In this document: positions 55,925 through 64,000 of the stretch, in pieces
How positions within the stretch are numbered: position 1 is the stretch's first letter
How the letters are laid out: each line of letters starts with the position of its first letter
From: Ralstonia sp. UNC404CL21Col
GTDB lineage: Bacteria > Pseudomonadota > Gammaproteobacteria > Burkholderiales > Burkholderiaceae
Reading direction: 5' to 3'
Length of the DNA stretch: 64,000 nt
Assembly: GCF_000620465.1 (NCBI RefSeq)
Contig: NZ_KK211140.1
Span: 62,001-126,000 of the forward strand
The notes under the pieces: generated by a model
The model's input: the letters and a program-made list of their open reading frames with translations, nothing else
What the model was told of the DNA's origin: nothing
The model's database searches: none
Made by a program: the position numbers and the translations under genes

Positions 55925-57877
55925 ATGGGCAAAATCATTGGTATCGACCTTGGTACCACCAACAGCTGCGTCTCCATCATGGAGGGCAACACCCCCAAGG
56001 TGATCGAGAACGCCGAAGGCGCTCGCACCACCCCGTCGATCATCGCCTACATGGAAGACGGCGAGATCCTGGTCGGTGCCCCGGCCAAGCGCCAGGCGGT
56101 GACCAACCCGAAGAACACGCTGTACGCCGTCAAGCGCCTGATCGGCCGCAAGTTTGAAGAGAAGGAAGTCCAGAAGGACATCGGCCTGATGCCGTACACC
56201 ATCACCAAGGCCGACAATGGCGACGCCTGGGTGGAAGTGCGCGACAAGAAGATGGCGCCGCCGCAGATTTCGGCTGAAGTCCTGCGCAAGATGAAGAAGA
56301 CCGCCGAGGACTACCTGGGCGAGGAAGTGACCGAAGCCGTGATCACGGTGCCGGCCTACTTCAACGATTCGCAGCGCCAAGCCACCAAGGATGCCGGCCG
56401 CATCGCCGGTCTGGACGTCAAGCGCATCATCAACGAGCCGACTGCCGCTGCGCTGGCATTCGGCCTGGACAAGAACGAGAAGGGCGACCGCAAGATCGCC
56501 GTGTATGACCTCGGCGGCGGTACGTTCGACATCTCGATCATCGAGATTGCCGACGTGGACGGCGAGAAGCAGTTCGAAGTGCTGTCGACCAATGGCGATA
56601 CGTTCCTGGGCGGCGAAGATTTCGACCAGCGCATCATCGATTACATCATCGGCGAGTTCAAGAAGGAGCAGGGCGTCGACCTGTCGAAGGACGTGCTCGC
56701 GCTGCAACGCCTGAAGGAAGCCGCTGAAAAGGCCAAGATCGAGCTGTCGAGCACGCAGCAGACCGAAATCAACCTGCCGTACATCACGGCGGATGCCTCG
56801 GGTCCGAAGCACTTGAACCTGAAGATCACGCGTGCCAAGTTGGAAGCGCTGGTCGAAGACCTGATCGCCCGTACGATCGATCCGTGCCGCACCGCCATCA
56901 AGGATGCTGGCGTGAAGGTGTCGGACATCCACGACGTGATCCTGGTCGGCGGCATGACGCGTATGCCGAAGGTGCAGGAAAAGGTGAAGGAGTTCTTCGG
57001 CAAGGAAGCCCGCAAGGACGTGAACCCGGACGAGGCCGTTGCCGTGGGCGCTGCCATCCAGGGTCAGGTGCTGGGCGGTGACCGTACCGACGTGCTGCTG
57101 CTGGACGTGACGCCGCTGTCGCTGGGCATCGAAACGCTGGGTGGCGTGATGACCAAGATGATCGGCAAGAACACGACCATCCCGACCAAGTTCTCGCAGA
57201 CGTTCTCGACCGCGGACGACAACCAACCGGCCGTGACGATCAAGGTCTACCAGGGCGAGCGTGAGATGGCCTCCGGCAACAAGCTGCTGGGCGAATTCAA
57301 CCTCGAAGGCATTCCGCCGGCACCGCGCGGCACGCCGCAGATTGAAGTGTCGTTCGACATCGACGCCAACGGCATCCTCCACGTGGGCGCCAAGGATAAG
57401 GCGACCGGCAAGGAAAACAAGATCACGATCAAGGCAAGCTCCGGCCTGTCGGAAGCCGAGATCGAGCGCATGGTGAAGGACGCCGAGGCCAACGCCGAAG
57501 AAGACAAGAAGCTGCGCGAACTGGTCGACTCCCGTAACCAGGGTGAAGCGCTGGTGCACTCGACCAAGAAGGCACTGGGCGAGTACGGCGACAAGCTGGA
57601 AGGCGGCGAGAAGGACAAGATCGAAGCCGCGATCAAGGAACTTGAAGAGACCCTGAAGGGGACCGACAAGGCCGCGATCGACGCCAAGACCGAAGCGCTG
57701 GCGACCGCCTCGCAGAAGCTCGGCGAGAAGGTCTATGCCGACATGCAGGCCAAGGGCGAGGCGGGTGGCGCTGAACACGCTGCCGGTGCCCAGGCAGGCG
57801 CGCAAGCCGGACAAGGCGCTCCGCACGACGATAACGTCGTCGACGCCGAGTTCAAGGAAGTGAACGACAAGAAGTAA
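55925..57877 (+). CDS. dnaK: Chaperone DnaK (Hsp70)
   Basis: A 650-residue Hsp70 chaperone. The N-terminal ATPase domain has [34 protein letters not shown] and [13 protein letters not shown]; the substrate domain begins near residue 390 with [16 protein letters not shown] and ends in a Gly/Ala/Gln-rich tail and the final DAEFKEVND. The ribosome binding site is AGGAGCAAGAAC. It is followed 136 bases later by dnaJ. Confidence 0.97.
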   Translation: MGKIIGIDLGTTNSCVSIMEGNTPKVIENAEGARTTPSIIAYMEDGEILVGAPAKRQAVTNPKNTLYAVKRLIGRKFEEKEVQKDIGLMPYTITKADNGDAWVEVRDKKMAPPQISAEVLRKMKKTAEDYLGEEVTEAVITVPAYFNDSQRQATKDAGRIAGLDVKRIINEPTAAALAFGLDKNEKGDRKIAVYDLGGGTFDISIIEIADVDGEKQFEVLSTNGDTFLGGEDFDQRIIDYIIGEFKKEQGVDLSKDVLALQRLKEAAEKAKIELSSTQQTEINLPYITADASGPKHLNLKITRAKLEALVEDLIARTIDPCRTAIKDAGVKVSDIHDVILVGGMTRMPKVQEKVKEFFGKEARKDVNPDEAVAVGAAIQGQVLGGDRTDVLLLDVTPLSLGIETLGGVMTKMIGKNTTIPTKFSQTFSTADDNQPAVTIKVYQGEREMASGNKLLGEFNLEGIPPAPRGTPQIEVSFDIDANGILHVGAKDKATGKENKITIKASSGLSEAEIERMVKDAEANAEEDKKLRELVDSRNQGEALVHSTKKALGEYGDKLEGGEKDKIEAAIKELEETLKGTDKAAIDAKTEALATASQKLGEKVYADMQAKGEAGGAEHAAGAQAGAQAGQGAPHDDNVVDAEFKEVNDKK

Positions 57878-58012
57878 GCCAACTCGTCCGCCAGGCGGAC
57901 GTTACGGTACGCCGGGCAGTGGTCATCGGGTTGTGCGGGACGCACCTGATGTCACGCTCGGCTTTTTTGCTATTCGACACGCAGTAAAAAACAGGCGACG
58001 ACTGAAGCCACC

Positions 58013-59161
58013 ATGGCAAAACGTGATTACTACGAAGTGCTCGGGGTGGGCAAAAACGCGAGCGACGACGAGATCAAGAAGGCGTATCGCAAGCTCGCGA
58101 TGAAGTACCACCCGGACCGCAATCCGGACAGCAAGGAAGCGGAAGAGAAATTCAAGGAGGCCAAAGAGGCCTACGAGATGCTCTCCGATGCAGAAAAGAA
58201 AGCGGCCTACGACCAGTACGGCCACGCGGGCGTCGACCCGAACATGGCCGGCGGCTTTGGCGCGGGCGGTGCAGGCTTTGGCGGGGGCTTTGCCGAAGCC
58301 TTCGGCGACATCTTTGGCGATATCTTTGGCCAAGCCCAAGGCCAGGGCGGGCGCCGCGGTGGCGGCCCGCAGATGTATCGCGGCGCTGACCTGCGCTACA
58401 GCATGGAAATCACGCTGGAGCAGGCCGCGCATGGCTACGATACGCAGATCCGTGTGCCGCACTGGGACGAGTGCGACCACTGTCACGGCAAAGGCGCCGA
58501 GCCCGGCTCCAGCGTGGAGACGTGCCCGACCTGCCACGGCGCTGGTCAGGTGCGTGTGTCGCAGGGCTTCTTCACGATGCAGCAGACGTGCCCGAAGTGC
58601 CACGGCAGCGGCAAGTACATCCCCAAGCCGTGCACCAAGTGCCACGGCCAGGGCAAGCTGAAGAGCCAGAAGACGCTGGAAGTGAAGATTCCGGCCGGCA
58701 TCGATGAAGGCATGCGCATCCGTTCGTCGGGTAATGGCGAGCCGGGCATCAACGGCGGGCCGCCGGGCGACCTGTATGTGGAAATCCACATCAAGCCGCA
58801 CCCGGTGTTCGAGCGCGACGGCGACGACTTGCATTGCCAGATGCCGATTTCGTTTGCGACGGCAGCCATCGGCGGCGACATCGAAGTGCCGACGCTGGGC
58901 GGCCGCGCCTCGTTCACGGTGCCGGAAGGCACGCAGGCCGGCAAGACGTTCCGCCTGCGTGGCAAGGGCATCAAGGGCGTGCGTTCCGGCTATGCGGGCG
59001 ATCTCTATGTGCACATCAACATCGAGACGCCGGTCAAGCTGACGGAGCACCAGAAGGAGCTGCTCAAGCAGTTCGACAAGTCCGTGCACGAAGGCGGCTC
59101 GCGGCACAGCCCGCAAGAGCAGTCGTGGATGGACAAGGTAAAGAACTTCTTCTCCTCGTAA
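58013..59161 (+). CDS. dnaJ: Chaperone DnaJ (Hsp40)
   Basis: A 382-residue co-chaperone. The J domain has the HPD motif (YHPDRNP), the Gly/Phe-rich linker follows at about residues 77-120, and the zinc domain has four CxxCxGxG repeats ([32 protein letters not shown]). A palindromic element follows the stop directly (59160-59280). Confidence 0.97.
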   Translation: MAKRDYYEVLGVGKNASDDEIKKAYRKLAMKYHPDRNPDSKEAEEKFKEAKEAYEMLSDAEKKAAYDQYGHAGVDPNMAGGFGAGGAGFGGGFAEAFGDIFGDIFGQAQGQGGRRGGGPQMYRGADLRYSMEITLEQAAHGYDTQIRVPHWDECDHCHGKGAEPGSSVETCPTCHGAGQVRVSQGFFTMQQTCPKCHGSGKYIPKPCTKCHGQGKLKSQKTLEVKIPAGIDEGMRIRSSGNGEPGINGGPPGDLYVEIHIKPHPVFERDGDDLHCQMPISFATAAIGGDIEVPTLGGRASFTVPEGTQAGKTFRLRGKGIKGVRSGYAGDLYVHINIETPVKLTEHQKELLKQFDKSVHEGGSRHSPQEQSWMDKVKNFFSS

Positions 59162-59280
59162 GAAGCCGCGTAAAGCTACTGCGCGGCCAGAGGTTGGTCC
59201 TGCGATACTCGCCGTACTCATGTACGGCTGCGTTTCTCGGACCAACCTCTGGCCGCTCGCTACGCTTTTCGAGGCTTCTT
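59160..59280. repeat. Long palindromic (cruciform-type) repeat element after dnaJ
   Basis: The arms 59160-59200 and 59239-59280 are inverted copies of one another with about 85% identity and an exact 17-bp segment (CGGCCAGAGGTTGGTCC). Inside them is a further perfect 7-bp hairpin (GCCGTAC / GTACGGC, loop TCAT). The whole folds as one long stem that could act as terminator for dnaJ, or be a repeated intergenic element of the genus. No protein-coding content. Confidence 0.72.
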
Positions 59281-59311
59281 AAACACCACCTTTTCAATCA
59301 AGGACATCGTC

Positions 59312-61210
59312 ATGCAGCCGCTCCAAGCGCCAGAAGCCGGCGCGCCGTTCGCGCTGCTGGACGATGCCACCTCGGGCGGCGCGCCGTGCTCGCGCTGGTA
59401 CACCGATTATGTCGGCGAGTTCTTCCGGCCGGTGGGCATCCTGGATGGGCTGGACGATGACCTTCGTGCCGCCTGGCGCCAGGGCTTGCATGCCCTGATC
59501 GTTGCGCCGTACGAGTTTGGCGAGCCGCTGGTTGGTCTGCCGGCTTCCACTGAAATCTCTTCGTCCTTGCCCGGCCACGATGGCCGCCTGCGCGTGCTGC
59601 TGTTCCGCACGATGCAGGTGCTGTCGCCCGCAGAGGTCGACACGCTGTTCGGAGCTTGGCCTGAAGCGGCCGGGGCGGCCGGTCTGTTCGACTGTGCTGC
59701 CAGCGTTGATTACGCCACCTATACCAACGCCATCGCACGCATCCACGACTGGATTGCGGCGGGCGACACCTACGAAGTCAACTACACGTACCGCCTGCGC
59801 ATGACGGCGTTCGGCGCGCCGGCGGCGTTGTATCGGCGCCTGCGCGCGCGCCAGCCGGTGCCGTACGGCGCCTTCATCGGGCTGCCCGAGGGCGGCGCGA
59901 TTCTGTCGTGCTCGCCGGAGCTGTTCTTCTCGCATCACGCCGGCAAGCTTGTTGCGCGGCCGATGAAGGGCACCGCGCCAGCCTCCGGCGACGTCGAAGT
60001 CGACGAAACCCGCGCCATCGCGCTCGCAGCTGACGAGAAGAACCGCGCCGAAAACCTGATGATCGTCGATCTCTTGCGCAACGATCTGGGCCGACTCGCG
60101 CGTGCGGGGTCGGTGCGTGTGCCGGCGTTGTTCGAGGTGACGCCGTTCGGCAGCGTGCTGCAGATGACGTCAACCGTGGAGGCCGAGATTCCGCCTTCCA
60201 CTGGCTTGGCCGATTGCCTGCGAGCGCTGTTCCCGTGCGGCTCCATCACGGGCGCGCCCAAGCGGCGGACGATGGAAATCATCAAGGCGCTGGAGCCTGA
60301 GCCGCGCGGCCTGTACACCGGCGCGATCGGCTGGATCGATGCGCCTGCCGATGATCGCGCGATGGGCGACGCATGTTTCTCCGTGGCGATCCGCACGCTG
60401 GTGCTGAGCGCGCCCGGCACCGATGGCCTGCGCCGCGGTGAACTCGGTATCGGCTCCGGCATCGTGCACGACAGCGTCGCCGATGAGGAATACGCGGAGT
60501 GCCAACTGAAAGCGCGCTTCGTGACGGCGCTTGACCCGGGGTTGTCGTTGTTCGAGACGATGCGCGCGACGCGCGACGGCGTGCCACTGCTGGATTGGCA
60601 TCTGGCGCGGCTGGAGCGTTCTGCTGCTGCCTTTGGTTTCCCATTCGATCGGACTGCGCTGACGAACGAGGTGGCACGTGCCTGCGCAACGCTGGACGGT
60701 GATGGCGCCTATCGCATGCGCCTATTGCTCACACCGGACGGTGGAGCCAACGTATCGGCCGTGCCGTTATCGCCACTGCATGCGAGCTGGGATGCGCCGG
60801 TCCGCCTGCTCGTCGCACCGCAATCGCGCGAGATCACGCACAGTCTGCCGACGCACAAGACCACGTTGCGCGAAGGCTACGATGCTGCGTGGCAGGCCGC
60901 CGAGCGCGAAGGTGCGTTCGATGCCGTGTTCTTCAACGCTGATGGCACCTTGGCCGAGGGCGGGCGCAGCACGTTGCTGGTCAAGCTCGATGGTGCGTGG
61001 TGGACGCCGCCGCTGTCAGCGGGGGTCTTGCCGGGGGTGATGCGCGCCGTGCTGCTGAAAGATGCTTCGCCGTGGCTGGGTGGGCCGCTGCAAGAGCGTT
61101 TGCTCACCCGCGCCGATGTTGCCCGCGCCGAGGCCGTCGCCGTATGCAATGCCCTACGCGGCGTGGTGCCCGCGCATTTCGAGCCGGCCCTGACCGTCGA
61201 CGTGCTCTAG
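59312..61210 (+). CDS. pabBC: Aminodeoxychorismate synthase component I fused to 4-amino-4-deoxychorismate lyase
   Basis: A 632-residue fusion catalysing two steps of p-aminobenzoate synthesis for folate. Residues about 1-400 are a chorismate-binding PabB domain, with GAPKRRTMEII and EKNRAENLMIVDLLRNDLG. From about residue 415 comes a class IV PLP aminotransferase-fold PabC domain (SLFETMRATRDG, LLDWHLARLE, and THKTTLREGY with the PLP lysine). AAGGA lies upstream of the ATG. The glutaminase pabA is not in this window, so ammonia or a distant PabA is needed. The 3' end overlaps the convergent tupC by 57 bases. Confidence 0.92.
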   Translation: MQPLQAPEAGAPFALLDDATSGGAPCSRWYTDYVGEFFRPVGILDGLDDDLRAAWRQGLHALIVAPYEFGEPLVGLPASTEISSSLPGHDGRLRVLLFRTMQVLSPAEVDTLFGAWPEAAGAAGLFDCAASVDYATYTNAIARIHDWIAAGDTYEVNYTYRLRMTAFGAPAALYRRLRARQPVPYGAFIGLPEGGAILSCSPELFFSHHAGKLVARPMKGTAPASGDVEVDETRAIALAADEKNRAENLMIVDLLRNDLGRLARAGSVRVPALFEVTPFGSVLQMTSTVEAEIPPSTGLADCLRALFPCGSITGAPKRRTMEIIKALEPEPRGLYTGAIGWIDAPADDRAMGDACFSVAIRTLVLSAPGTDGLRRGELGIGSGIVHDSVADEEYAECQLKARFVTALDPGLSLFETMRATRDGVPLLDWHLARLERSAAAFGFPFDRTALTNEVARACATLDGDGAYRMRLLLTPDGGANVSAVPLSPLHASWDAPVRLLVAPQSREITHSLPTHKTTLREGYDAAWQAAEREGAFDAVFFNADGTLAEGGRSTLLVKLDGAWWTPPLSAGVLPGVMRAVLLKDASPWLGGPLQERLLTRADVARAEAVAVCNALRGVVPAHFEPALTVDVL

Positions 61211-61852
61211 TTTCCAGCGCGCCACGCCGGGCAGGTTGATGAGTTCGCGGTCGTGGCAGACCATCAGCAGTGTGCGGCCCTCCGCTGCCAGCTCGCCGAC
61301 CAGCGCAATGACTTGCTCGCGCGCAGCGCCGTCCAGATTCGACGTCGGTTCGTCGAGCAGCAGCACATCCGTGTGCAGGGCGCGCGCCCGCGCCAAGGCA
61401 AGACGTTGCGTTTCGCCGCCGGACAGTCGCTCGGGCGGCACATCCACCACGTGCTGCAGCCCCGCCCAGCGCAGCGCATCGTCGACGCGCGCAGCCAACG
61501 CTGCATGCGCCACGCGGTGTGGGCCCGTCGTCAGCCCATAAGCGAGATTCCCGCGTACCGACGTGCGAAACAGATACGGATGCTGGTGCACGTAGGTCAG
61601 CCGCGCGCGCAGCTCGGCCGGATAGGGCGACAGCGCCTGCCGCCCCCGACCCATGTCAACGGTCGCACCATGGGCGGGCGCAAGCCCGGCCAGCATGCGC
61701 AGCAGCGTTGTCTTGCCGACTCCGTTTGCGCCGGTGATGACGATCGCGTGCCCCGCGGACAGCGCCAGGCGCGGAATCTCGAACAGAACGCGCGCGCCGT
61801 GCTGGCAGCGCAGGCCTTCAAACACCATCGTGGGCTGCGACGACGCGCTCAT
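61154..61852 (-). CDS. tupC: ABC transporter ATP-binding protein, tungstate type
   Basis: A 232-residue ABC ATPase. Walker A GANGVGKTT, signature LSGGETQRLALARARA, Walker B DVLLLDEPTSNLD and an H-loop-like MVCHDRELI are present. The start at 61852 overlaps the permease stop by four bases, and both size and partner match TupC of tungstate importers. Its last 19 codons overlap the end of the convergent pabBC gene. Molybdate or another anion cannot be excluded. Confidence 0.82.
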   Translation of the reverse strand: MSASSQPTMVFEGLRCQHGARVLFEIPRLALSAGHAIVITGANGVGKTTLLRMLAGLAPAHGATVDMGRGRQALSPYPAELRARLTYVHQHPYLFRTSVRGNLAYGLTTGPHRVAHAALAARVDDALRWAGLQHVVDVPPERLSGGETQRLALARARALHTDVLLLDEPTSNLDGAAREQVIALVGELAAEGRTLLMVCHDRELINLPGVARWKLEHVDGQGRLEMRGHHAA

Positions 61853-62556
61853 GCCGGCTCCCTGCGATAGTTGCCAGCCCCTTGCAACCACGCCAGCACA
61901 AGGTTGACGAGCAGTGCCAGCCCGATCAGCACGATGCCCAGCGCGATGCCCTGTGCGAACTCGCCCTTGCTGGTTTCCAGCGCAATCGCCGTGGTCATGG
62001 TGCGTGTGACGCCTTCGATGTTGCCGCCGACCATCAGCGCCGAGCCCACTTCGGCGATGACGCGCCCGAAGCCGGCCACCACCGCCGCCATGAGGCCGAA
62101 GCGCAATTCACGAAACACCGTCAGCAGCAGCCGGACGCGCCCGGCGCCCAGCACGCGTGCGGTTTCGGCGAGACGCGGATCCGCGCGCTCCAGTGTCGTC
62201 AGTGCAAATGCGACGATCACCGGCAGGCCAAGCACCGCTTGCCCGAGGATCATCCCGCCTTGCGTGAACAGCAGCCCGAAGCCGCCCAGCGGCCCCTGGC
62301 GCGACAGCAGCAGATACAGCAGCAGCCCGATCAGCACGGTCGGAAACGACAGCGACGCCTGCGCCAGCACCACGAGGGCACGGCGCCCCGCAAACCGGTG
62401 CATGGCGATGAGATAGGCGATGAGCAGGCCGGGAGGCGCCGCCAGCAGCAGCCCCGCGATCGCCACCTTCAACGACACCCAGACGATCCGCCACAACGCC
62501 GCATCGCCGCCGGCAAGCAGGGCGAAGGCGTCGACGGTGGCCGACCAGATTTCCAT
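61849..62556 (-). CDS. tupB: ABC transporter permease, tungstate type
   Basis: A 235-residue permease with about five to six helices and the TupB-typical conserved segment GRVIAEVGSALMVGGNIEGVTRTMTTAIALETSKG. The ATG at 62556 gives a normal N-terminus (MEIWSATVDAF). It lies 11 bases after panB on the same strand and is coupled to tupC. The binding-protein gene tupA is not in the window. Confidence 0.84.
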   Translation of the reverse strand: MEIWSATVDAFALLAGGDAALWRIVWVSLKVAIAGLLLAAPPGLLIAYLIAMHRFAGRRALVVLAQASLSFPTVLIGLLLYLLLSRQGPLGGFGLLFTQGGMILGQAVLGLPVIVAFALTTLERADPRLAETARVLGAGRVRLLLTVFRELRFGLMAAVVAGFGRVIAEVGSALMVGGNIEGVTRTMTTAIALETSKGEFAQGIALGIVLIGLALLVNLVLAWLQGAGNYRREPA

Positions 62557-62567
62557 GCGGAGGCCGC

Positions 62568-63386
62568 TCAGGCGAAGGTGTGTTCCGGGCCGGGGAACGT
62601 GCCGTCCTTGACGGCCGCCACATAGGCCGCGACGGCGCCGTCGATAGTGGCTTGCCCGTCCATGAAGTTGCGCACGAACTTCGGGCGGTGGCCGGGGAAC
62701 ACGCCCAGCATGTCGTGCATGACGAGCACCTGGCCCGAGCATTCCAACCCCGCGCCGATGCCGATGGTCGGAATGGCCAGCAGACGCGTCACCTCGCCGG
62801 CCAGCGCCGCAGGAATCGCTTCCATCACGACGAGTTGCGCGCCGGCGTCCTGCACGGCCAGCGCGTCAGCTTTCAGTTGCGCAGCCGCTTCATCGCCGCG
62901 GCCCTGCACCTTGAAGCCGCCGAACGCATGCACCGATTGCGGCGTCAGGCCGATGTGCGCACACACCGGAATGCTGCGTTCAACGAGAAACTTGATCGTC
63001 GGCGCGAGCCACACGCCGCCTTCGAGCTTGACCATCTGCGCGCCGGCCTGCATCACGCGCACGGCGCTGTGGAAAGCCTGTTCGGGCGTGCCATAGGTGC
63101 CGAACGGCAGGTCGGATACGAGCAGCGCTTTCTCGATGCCGCGCGATACGCATTCGGTGTGATAGACGATGTGATCGAGCGTGACCGGCAGCGTGGTCTT
63201 CTGGCCCTGCATCACGTTGCCGAGCGAATCGCCGACGAGCAGCACGTCGGTGCCGTTGCGGTCCATCAGGGCGGCGAAACTGGAGTCGTAGGCGGTCAGC
63301 ATGGCGATGCGCTCGCCGGCGGCACGCATGGCCTGCAGCGAAGTCACCGTGACGGCCTTGCGGTTCGATTCCTGGAGATAGCTCAT
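62568..63386 (-). CDS. panB: 3-methyl-2-oxobutanoate hydroxymethyltransferase
   Basis: A 272-residue ketopantoate hydroxymethyltransferase, the first committed step of pantothenate (CoA) synthesis, using methylene-tetrahydrofolate. Signatures: [47 protein letters not shown] and [20 protein letters not shown]. It lies between the kinase and the tup genes on the same strand. Confidence 0.95.
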   Translation of the reverse strand: MSYLQESNRKAVTVTSLQAMRAAGERIAMLTAYDSSFAALMDRNGTDVLLVGDSLGNVMQGQKTTLPVTLDHIVYHTECVSRGIEKALLVSDLPFGTYGTPEQAFHSAVRVMQAGAQMVKLEGGVWLAPTIKFLVERSIPVCAHIGLTPQSVHAFGGFKVQGRGDEAAAQLKADALAVQDAGAQLVVMEAIPAALAGEVTRLLAIPTIGIGAGLECSGQVLVMHDMLGVFPGHRPKFVRNFMDGQATIDGAVAAYVAAVKDGTFPGPEHTFA

Positions 63387-63446
63387 GGACTGAGACTCAT
63401 TGGGGCATCGCGAGCGCCCACGCAGACCATGCGGTGCGTCGACTGA

Positions 63447-64000
63447 CTAGCGCGTTGCCAGCTTGATGAATTCCTTGGGTCCGCGCATCGCGTCGATGCG
63501 GGCGAGCAAGGTGCGGAAATCGTCGTCGTTGCCTGCGGGGTCGAAGGCAGCGGTGTCGACGATCATCGTCGGTGCGGCATCGTAATACAGAAACAGCTCG
63601 CCGTACGCGGCGCAGATGCGTTCGAGATACTCCGCATCGATGCCTGTTTCGTAAGGAACGGCGCGACGGGTGATGCGCGGCAGCAGGTCCTCGGCGCGCG
63701 CCTGCAGACAGATGACGAGGTCGATGCGCTGTTGCGGCAGGGCCAGCGCATTGGCCATCGCGTCGTACAACGCGAGTTCATCGGCGGGCAGCGTGAGCTG
63801 GGCGAACAGCCGGTCGCGCGGCAGGAAGCTGTCGGCGACGATGCGCTCGCCGGCGAGCGTCGCCTTGTGCCACGCCTTCAGACGCTCGGCACGTTGCAGC
63901 AGGAAGCGCAGCTGCACCGGCAGCGCATAGCGCGCGGGGTCTTCGTAGAAGCGGGCGATGAAGGTGTTTTCGGCGGGCGTCTCGAATGACGTCGACGCGC
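63447..64000 (-). CDS. Deoxynucleoside kinase family protein (dAK/dGK type), 5' end beyond window
   Basis: The frame continues through the right edge of the window, so the N-terminus, including the Walker A motif, is missing. The visible part shows GERIVADSFLPRDRLFAQLTL (ERxxxDS...F, the deoxyribonucleoside kinase substrate motif), LVICLQARAEDLLPRITRR with the lid arginines, and YLERICAAYGELFLYY. This is the family found near panB and folK in this group. It phosphorylates purine deoxynucleosides in salvage. It lies upstream of panB on the same strand. Confidence 0.82.
   Translation of the reverse strand, partial: ASTSFETPAENTFIARFYEDPARYALPVQLRFLLQRAERLKAWHKATLAGERIVADSFLPRDRLFAQLTLPADELALYDAMANALALPQQRIDLVICLQARAEDLLPRITRRAVPYETGIDAEYLERICAAYGELFLYYDAAPTMIVDTAAFDPAGNDDDFRTLLARIDAMRGPKEFIKLATR

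Noticed and set aside
55661-57826. Minus-strand open frame running from pldA through the whole of dnaK
   Set aside because: The upstream portion is antisense to dnaK. Only the part from 55660 down encodes the signal peptide and OMPLA barrel.
57885-57901. Hairpin CGTCCG/CGGACG just after dnaK
   Set aside because: Only a 6-bp stem with no U-tract, so it is not called as a terminator; it may modulate dnaK/dnaJ ratios, but nothing else supports it.

Overview
The window is a GC-rich (roughly 65%), densely coded chromosomal segment of a betaproteobacterium, very probably a Ralstonia (R. pickettii or R. solanacearum group). The protein types and the gene neighbourhoods (pilE-fimT-pilV-pilW-pilX-pilY1; yhdP-nit-tldD; hrcA beside nadK and recN; grpE and dnaK-dnaJ) point to Burkholderiaceae. 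No rRNA, tRNA, CRISPR array, integrase or transposase is visible, so this looks like core chromosome with two short intergenic repeat elements rather than an island.

Layout. 1-7.7 kb: the end of the pilU retraction ATPase, then a six-gene minor-pilin operon ending in the tip adhesin pilY1. 7.7-11.3 kb: glutathione peroxidase; a small operon of a VOC protein, a cupin and a WYL regulator; and lrgA-lrgB. 11.3-19 kb: glycolate oxidase glcD-glcE-glcF with a voltage-gated K+ channel gene inserted between glcD and glcE, a mosaic repeat region, a GcvA-like regulator and a second FAD-linked hydroxyacid dehydrogenase. 19-24.7 kb: cobalamin adenosyltransferase, MscS, DAHP synthase aroG, tldD and a nitrilase-type amidase. 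24.7-32 kb: the giant AsmA-like yhdP, glnE and rhombosortase. 32.7-37.3 kb: two subtilisin-like proteases with GlyGly-CTERM tails and a small lipoprotein. 37.4-41.3 kb: recN, nadK, hrcA. 41.4-50.5 kb: tauABC and the histidine-utilisation cluster hutC / hutU-hutH-hutG-hutI. 50.5-59.2 kb: hemH, hslR, grpE, a thioredoxin-like gene, a Rnk-like gene, pldA, dnaK and dnaJ. 59.3-64 kb: a pabB-pabC fusion, a tungstate-type ABC permease and ATPase, panB and the 3' part of a deoxynucleoside kinase.

Three things stand out. (1) A self-contained surface-protease module: rhombosortase, two subtilases carrying its GlyGly-CTERM sorting tail, and a lipoprotein that looks like a free-standing copy of the protease propeptide, hence a candidate membrane-anchored inhibitor or chaperone. 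(2) aroG is preceded by an aromatic-amino-acid attenuator: a 27-codon leader peptide with seven consecutive aromatic codons (FFYFYFW), three competing RNA pairings and a terminator with a U-tract. (3) The glycolate oxidase genes form a collinear run with a Kv-type K+ channel and, just downstream, lrgAB; plant PLGG1, the chloroplast glycolate/glycerate transporter, belongs to the LrgAB family, which suggests a glycolate transport-plus-oxidation unit.

Regulation readable directly from the DNA includes heat-shock sigma-32 promoters before grpE and dnaK, a HutC-type palindrome between the -35 and -10 boxes of the hut promoter, and several strong hairpin terminators between convergent or consecutive units.
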